A stretch of 7,695 nt of DNA from Clostridiales bacterium (lineage in GTDB: Bacteria; Bacillota; Clostridia; Christensenellales; Aristaeellaceae). The notes under the pieces are model-generated. The model saw only the letters and a program-made list of their open reading frames with translations, had not been told where the DNA came from and ran no database searches. Below are positions 6,292-7,695 of the stretch, piece after piece (position 1 is the first letter of the stretch; each line of letters starts with the position of its first letter). A program made the translations under genes and the position numbers. The DNA lies in contig SFHK01000085.1 of NCBI GenBank assembly GCA_004556395.1, positions 1 through 7,695 on the forward strand, in the 5' to 3' direction.

Positions 6292-7260
6292 ATGGCGGAG
6301 AATCTGCTCGAGATTCGCAATGTAAGCAAAATTTTCCGCATTGGCGGGATGCTGTCGCGCAAGAAGCTGACCGCGATCGATGATGTTTCGCTCACGATCA
6401 CGAACGAGCGGCCGGTGATTCTGTCGATCGTCGGCGAATCCGGCTGCGGCAAATCCACGCTCTGCAAGATGATTCTGCGCGTACACAAACCGGACATGGG
6501 CGAGATTTACCTGAACGGCAAGCGCTATTCGGACAAGCGCGCGTATGATCCGCTGCAATTCCGTCTGGACGTTCAGCCGATCTTCCAGAACCCGTACGAA
6601 TCGTTCTCGGCGCGCAAGACGGTGGACACGTATTTATTCAACACGGCTTTGCGTCTGGGCATTTGCAAGACGCGCAAGGAAGCGGAAGAACGGATCGACG
6701 AGGTATTAAAGAGCGTCGGCCTGTCTCTTTCCGTCGTAAAGGGCAAATACCCCACGCAGTTTTCCGGCGGCGAGCTGCAGCGCGTATCGATTGCGCGCGC
6801 GCTGATCACGCGGCCGAAGCTGATTGTGGCGGACGAGCCGGTAGCGGCGATCGACGCGTCGATGAAGATGAACATTGTCAATCTCTTCAAGGAGTTAAAA
6901 GACAAATACAATGTATCCTTCATTTACATCACGCACGATCTATCGACAGCGTACTACGTATCGGACTACATTGCGACGCTCTATCGCGGCTGTTTGATTG
7001 AATACGGCCCGGCGAAGGAGATCATGGACGATCCGGCGCACCCGTACACGGAGCTTTTGATGAATGCGATTCCGCGTGTTGGCGACAAGTGGGACGAGAG
7101 CATGGTGATGCCCGATCTGGAAGAAAAGGAATACTCTCTAACCTGCTGCAAATTCGCCGCCCGCTGTCCCTACGCGACTGATCGCTGCCGCCAATCCCGT
7201 CCGTCCGAGACCCAACTCCCCCACGCCCGCAAAGTTCTCTGTTTTAAGGCTGAGCCTTAA
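6292..7260 (+). CDS. ABC importer ATPase, DppF/OppF-like
   Basis: This 322-residue ATPase is the partner of the preceding one. Its ATG abuts the TGA of that gene, and AGGAGG lies at 6278-6283 with 8 bases of spacing. Motifs: Walker A GESGCGKST (48-56), Q-loop Gln 99 in IFQNPYESF (a DppF/OppF hallmark, usually QDPxxSLNPR), signature FSGGE (157-161), Walker B LIVADEP (177-183), D-loop AAID (185-188) where most relatives have SALD, and switch His 215 in ITHD. The C-terminal cysteine segment is CCKFAARCPYATDRC (285-299). An N-terminal insertion before the core (GGMLSRKKLTA) is typical of DppF-type ATPases. The last 40 or so codons use more C-ending and fewer G-ending codons than the core, a mild shift. 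This is the last gene of the operon. Confidence 0.95.
   Translation: MAENLLEIRNVSKIFRIGGMLSRKKLTAIDDVSLTITNERPVILSIVGESGCGKSTLCKMILRVHKPDMGEIYLNGKRYSDKRAYDPLQFRLDVQPIFQNPYESFSARKTVDTYLFNTALRLGICKTRKEAEERIDEVLKSVGLSLSVVKGKYPTQFSGGELQRVSIARALITRPKLIVADEPVAAIDASMKMNIVNLFKELKDKYNVSFIYITHDLSTAYYVSDYIATLYRGCLIEYGPAKEIMDDPAHPYTELLMNAIPRVGDKWDESMVMPDLEEKEYSLTCCKFAARCPYATDRCRQSRPSETQLPHARKVLCFKAEP
7244..7260. other. Palindrome over the end of the last ATPase gene
   Basis: TTAAGGCT at 7244-7251 faces AGCCTTAA at 7253-7260, so the last codons and the TAA stop are part of an inverted repeat with one base at the centre. As RNA it could form seven pairs with a three-base loop. No T-run follows. It may be part of the operon end or a coincidence. 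Confidence 0.35.
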
Positions 7261-7288
7261 CGCAGTTGCTGCCGCGCTTAGTCGGGAC

Positions 7289-7317
7289 GATTTTGAGTCG
7301 GATAGCGACTCAAAATC
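7289..7317. other. Perfect 12-bp hairpin after the operon (possible transcript end)
   Basis: GATTTTGAGTCG at 7289-7300 pairs perfectly with CGACTCAAAATC at 7306-7317 around the loop GATAG. It lies 28 bases after the last stop of the operon. It is the best candidate for the operon's own 3' structure, although no T-run follows, so it is not a canonical intrinsic terminator. It could instead block exonucleases or be a protein site. Confidence 0.5.
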
Positions 7318-7320
7318 TGG

Positions 7321-7461
7321 ATGGTGCGCGATGTTTGCCTTATTCCTAATTTGACGCGAATCGAGTCGGAGGGCATAGTCGATTTTGAACTTGTCTGGGC
7401 AACAGCCATTGAAGATATTCCCGGATTTGCGGCGTTCGGCAGCAATTATCTGAATCAATAG
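7321..7461 (+). pseudogene. Possible gene end, 46 codons, family not recognised
   Basis: An ATG at 7321 opens 46 codons ending in TAG at 7459-7461; the frame is blocked upstream by a TAG at 7303-7305. The product is acidic and protein-like (for example IEDIPGFAAFGSNYLNQ at its end), and a terminator follows 31 bases later on the same strand. There is no ribosome binding site before the ATG, so this may be the remnant C-terminus of a longer lost gene. I do not recognise the family. It overlaps an opposite-strand candidate at 7346-7552, and at most one of the two is likely real. Confidence 0.22.
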
Positions 7462-7552
7462 CAAGTTTGCTATGGTATCTGGCTCGATCACTCCTCGTCA
7501 ATGTAGCGTTGACGAGGTTCTTTCTTTTGATATCGTCCTTGCTTTCTATCAT
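7346..7552 (-). CDS. Possible small ORF, 68 codons, family not recognised
   Basis: On the minus strand an ATG at 7550-7552 has AGGTG at 7558-7562 with five bases of spacing and opens 68 codons. The first 35 or so residues are charged and protein-like (MIESKDDIKRKNLVNATL), but the rest is antisense to the candidate at 7321-7461 and looks unstructured. The beginning overlaps the hairpin of a plus-strand terminator. It might be the start of a gene cut short by rearrangement. Weakly supported. Confidence 0.15.
   Translation of the reverse strand: MIESKDDIKRKNLVNATLTRSDRARYHSKLAIDSDNCCRTPQIREYLQWLLPRQVQNRLCPPTRFASN
7458..7473. other. Short palindrome before the downstream terminator
   Basis: ATAGCAA at 7458-7464 faces TTGCTAT at 7467-7473 with two bases between. 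It overlaps the TAG of the 46-codon candidate. Too short to interpret, but it adds to the density of inverted repeats in this spacer. Confidence 0.3.
7493..7528 (+). terminator. Intrinsic terminator in the right-hand spacer
   Basis: CCTCGTCAA at 7493-7501 pairs perfectly with TTGACGAGG at 7509-7517 around a seven-base loop, followed by TTCTTTCTTTT at 7518-7528. Orientation is rightward. It could finally stop transcription from the ABC operon, 233 bases after its last stop, or be the native terminator of the lost gene whose end may lie at 7321-7461. Confidence 0.72.
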
Positions 7553-7596
7553 ATTTTCACCTCTCAGTCTTATTACATGCAACTATCCGGTGAAAA

Positions 7597-7641
7597 GGTA
7601 CTGTCAAGAGTTATGCGCAAATACAACAGCGTCACTTATGA
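7597..7641 (+). pseudogene. Transposase C-terminal stub (14 codons)
   Basis: The plus strand encodes GTVKSYAQIQQRHL and a TGA at 7639-7641, identical to the last 14 residues of the transposase fragment at the left edge but in opposite orientation. An in-frame TGA at 7591-7593, six bases before the repeat, shows that the rest of the transposase is not present here. Either this is a second, much shorter relic of the same element, or the repeat was joined on during assembly. Confidence 0.75.
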
Positions 7642-7694
7642 AGTTGGTTCAGCGAAGGCCGAACAGGCCGCGGGCATGTTCGGCTTGGCTGCCG
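7597..7694. repeat. 98-bp terminal inverted repeat, right copy
   Basis: Exact reverse complement of 1-98. Only one base (7695) lies beyond it in the window. The copy includes the hairpin arms GCCGAACA (7658-7665) and TGTTCGGC (7677-7684). A TTGACA reads leftward from 7607 to 7602, but I see no good -10 box at the right distance in the adjoining unique sequence. Confidence 0.97.
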
Positions 7695-7695
7695 G

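Noticed and set aside
7289..7400. Partial repetition of GAGTCGGA and GATTTTGA between the 7289-7317 hairpin and 7360-7390
   Set aside because: The shared words are only eight bases long and not in a consistent spacing, so chance similarity is the simpler view.
1..7695. CRISPR array, tRNA or rRNA genes, origin of replication
   Set aside because: I looked for regularly spaced direct repeats, tRNA-like cloverleaf ends and rRNA signature stretches and saw none.

Overview
The window looks like chromosomal DNA of an uncultured anaerobic member of the Bacillota, probably class Clostridia. The clues are strong AGGAGG-type ribosome binding sites, TTG and GTG starts, a textbook sigma-70/SigA promoter, intrinsic terminators, and GC-rich genes with G/C-biased third codon positions. 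The taxonomic placement is inference. No 16S or other marker gene is present.

Layout. (1) 1-1290 is a junkyard of broken accessory genes. It holds the 3' end of a DDE transposase on the minus strand, fused without a visible element end to the C-terminal part of a PD-(D/E)XK (DUF1703-type) nuclease gene. A terminator follows, then a fragment of a HepT-like toxin that has lost its catalytic end. (2) 1291-7260 is one intact, co-directional ABC importer operon of the dipeptide/oligopeptide (Dpp/Opp) type. Its order is consensus promoter, a palindrome at the start of the transcript, secreted binding protein, attenuator-like terminator, two permeases and two ATPases. (3) 7261-7596 is a non-coding or degraded spacer with hairpins, a short possible gene end and a good terminator. 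(4) 7597-7694 repeats the first 98 bases exactly, in inverted orientation.

How the genes work together. The binding protein captures a peptide or possibly an oligosaccharide outside the membrane. The DppB- and DppC-like permeases form the channel, and the DppD- and DppF-like ATPases form an asymmetric nucleotide-binding pair. The hairpin/terminator after the binding-protein gene fits the usual excess of binding protein over membrane parts.

I found no clearly new biological system. The points most worth a second look are the perfect inverted repeat running to both window edges (a real IS-flanked structure or an assembly-graph break), the double-truncated junction near 420, the broken HepT, the palindrome at the predicted transcription start, and a binding protein with no lipobox.
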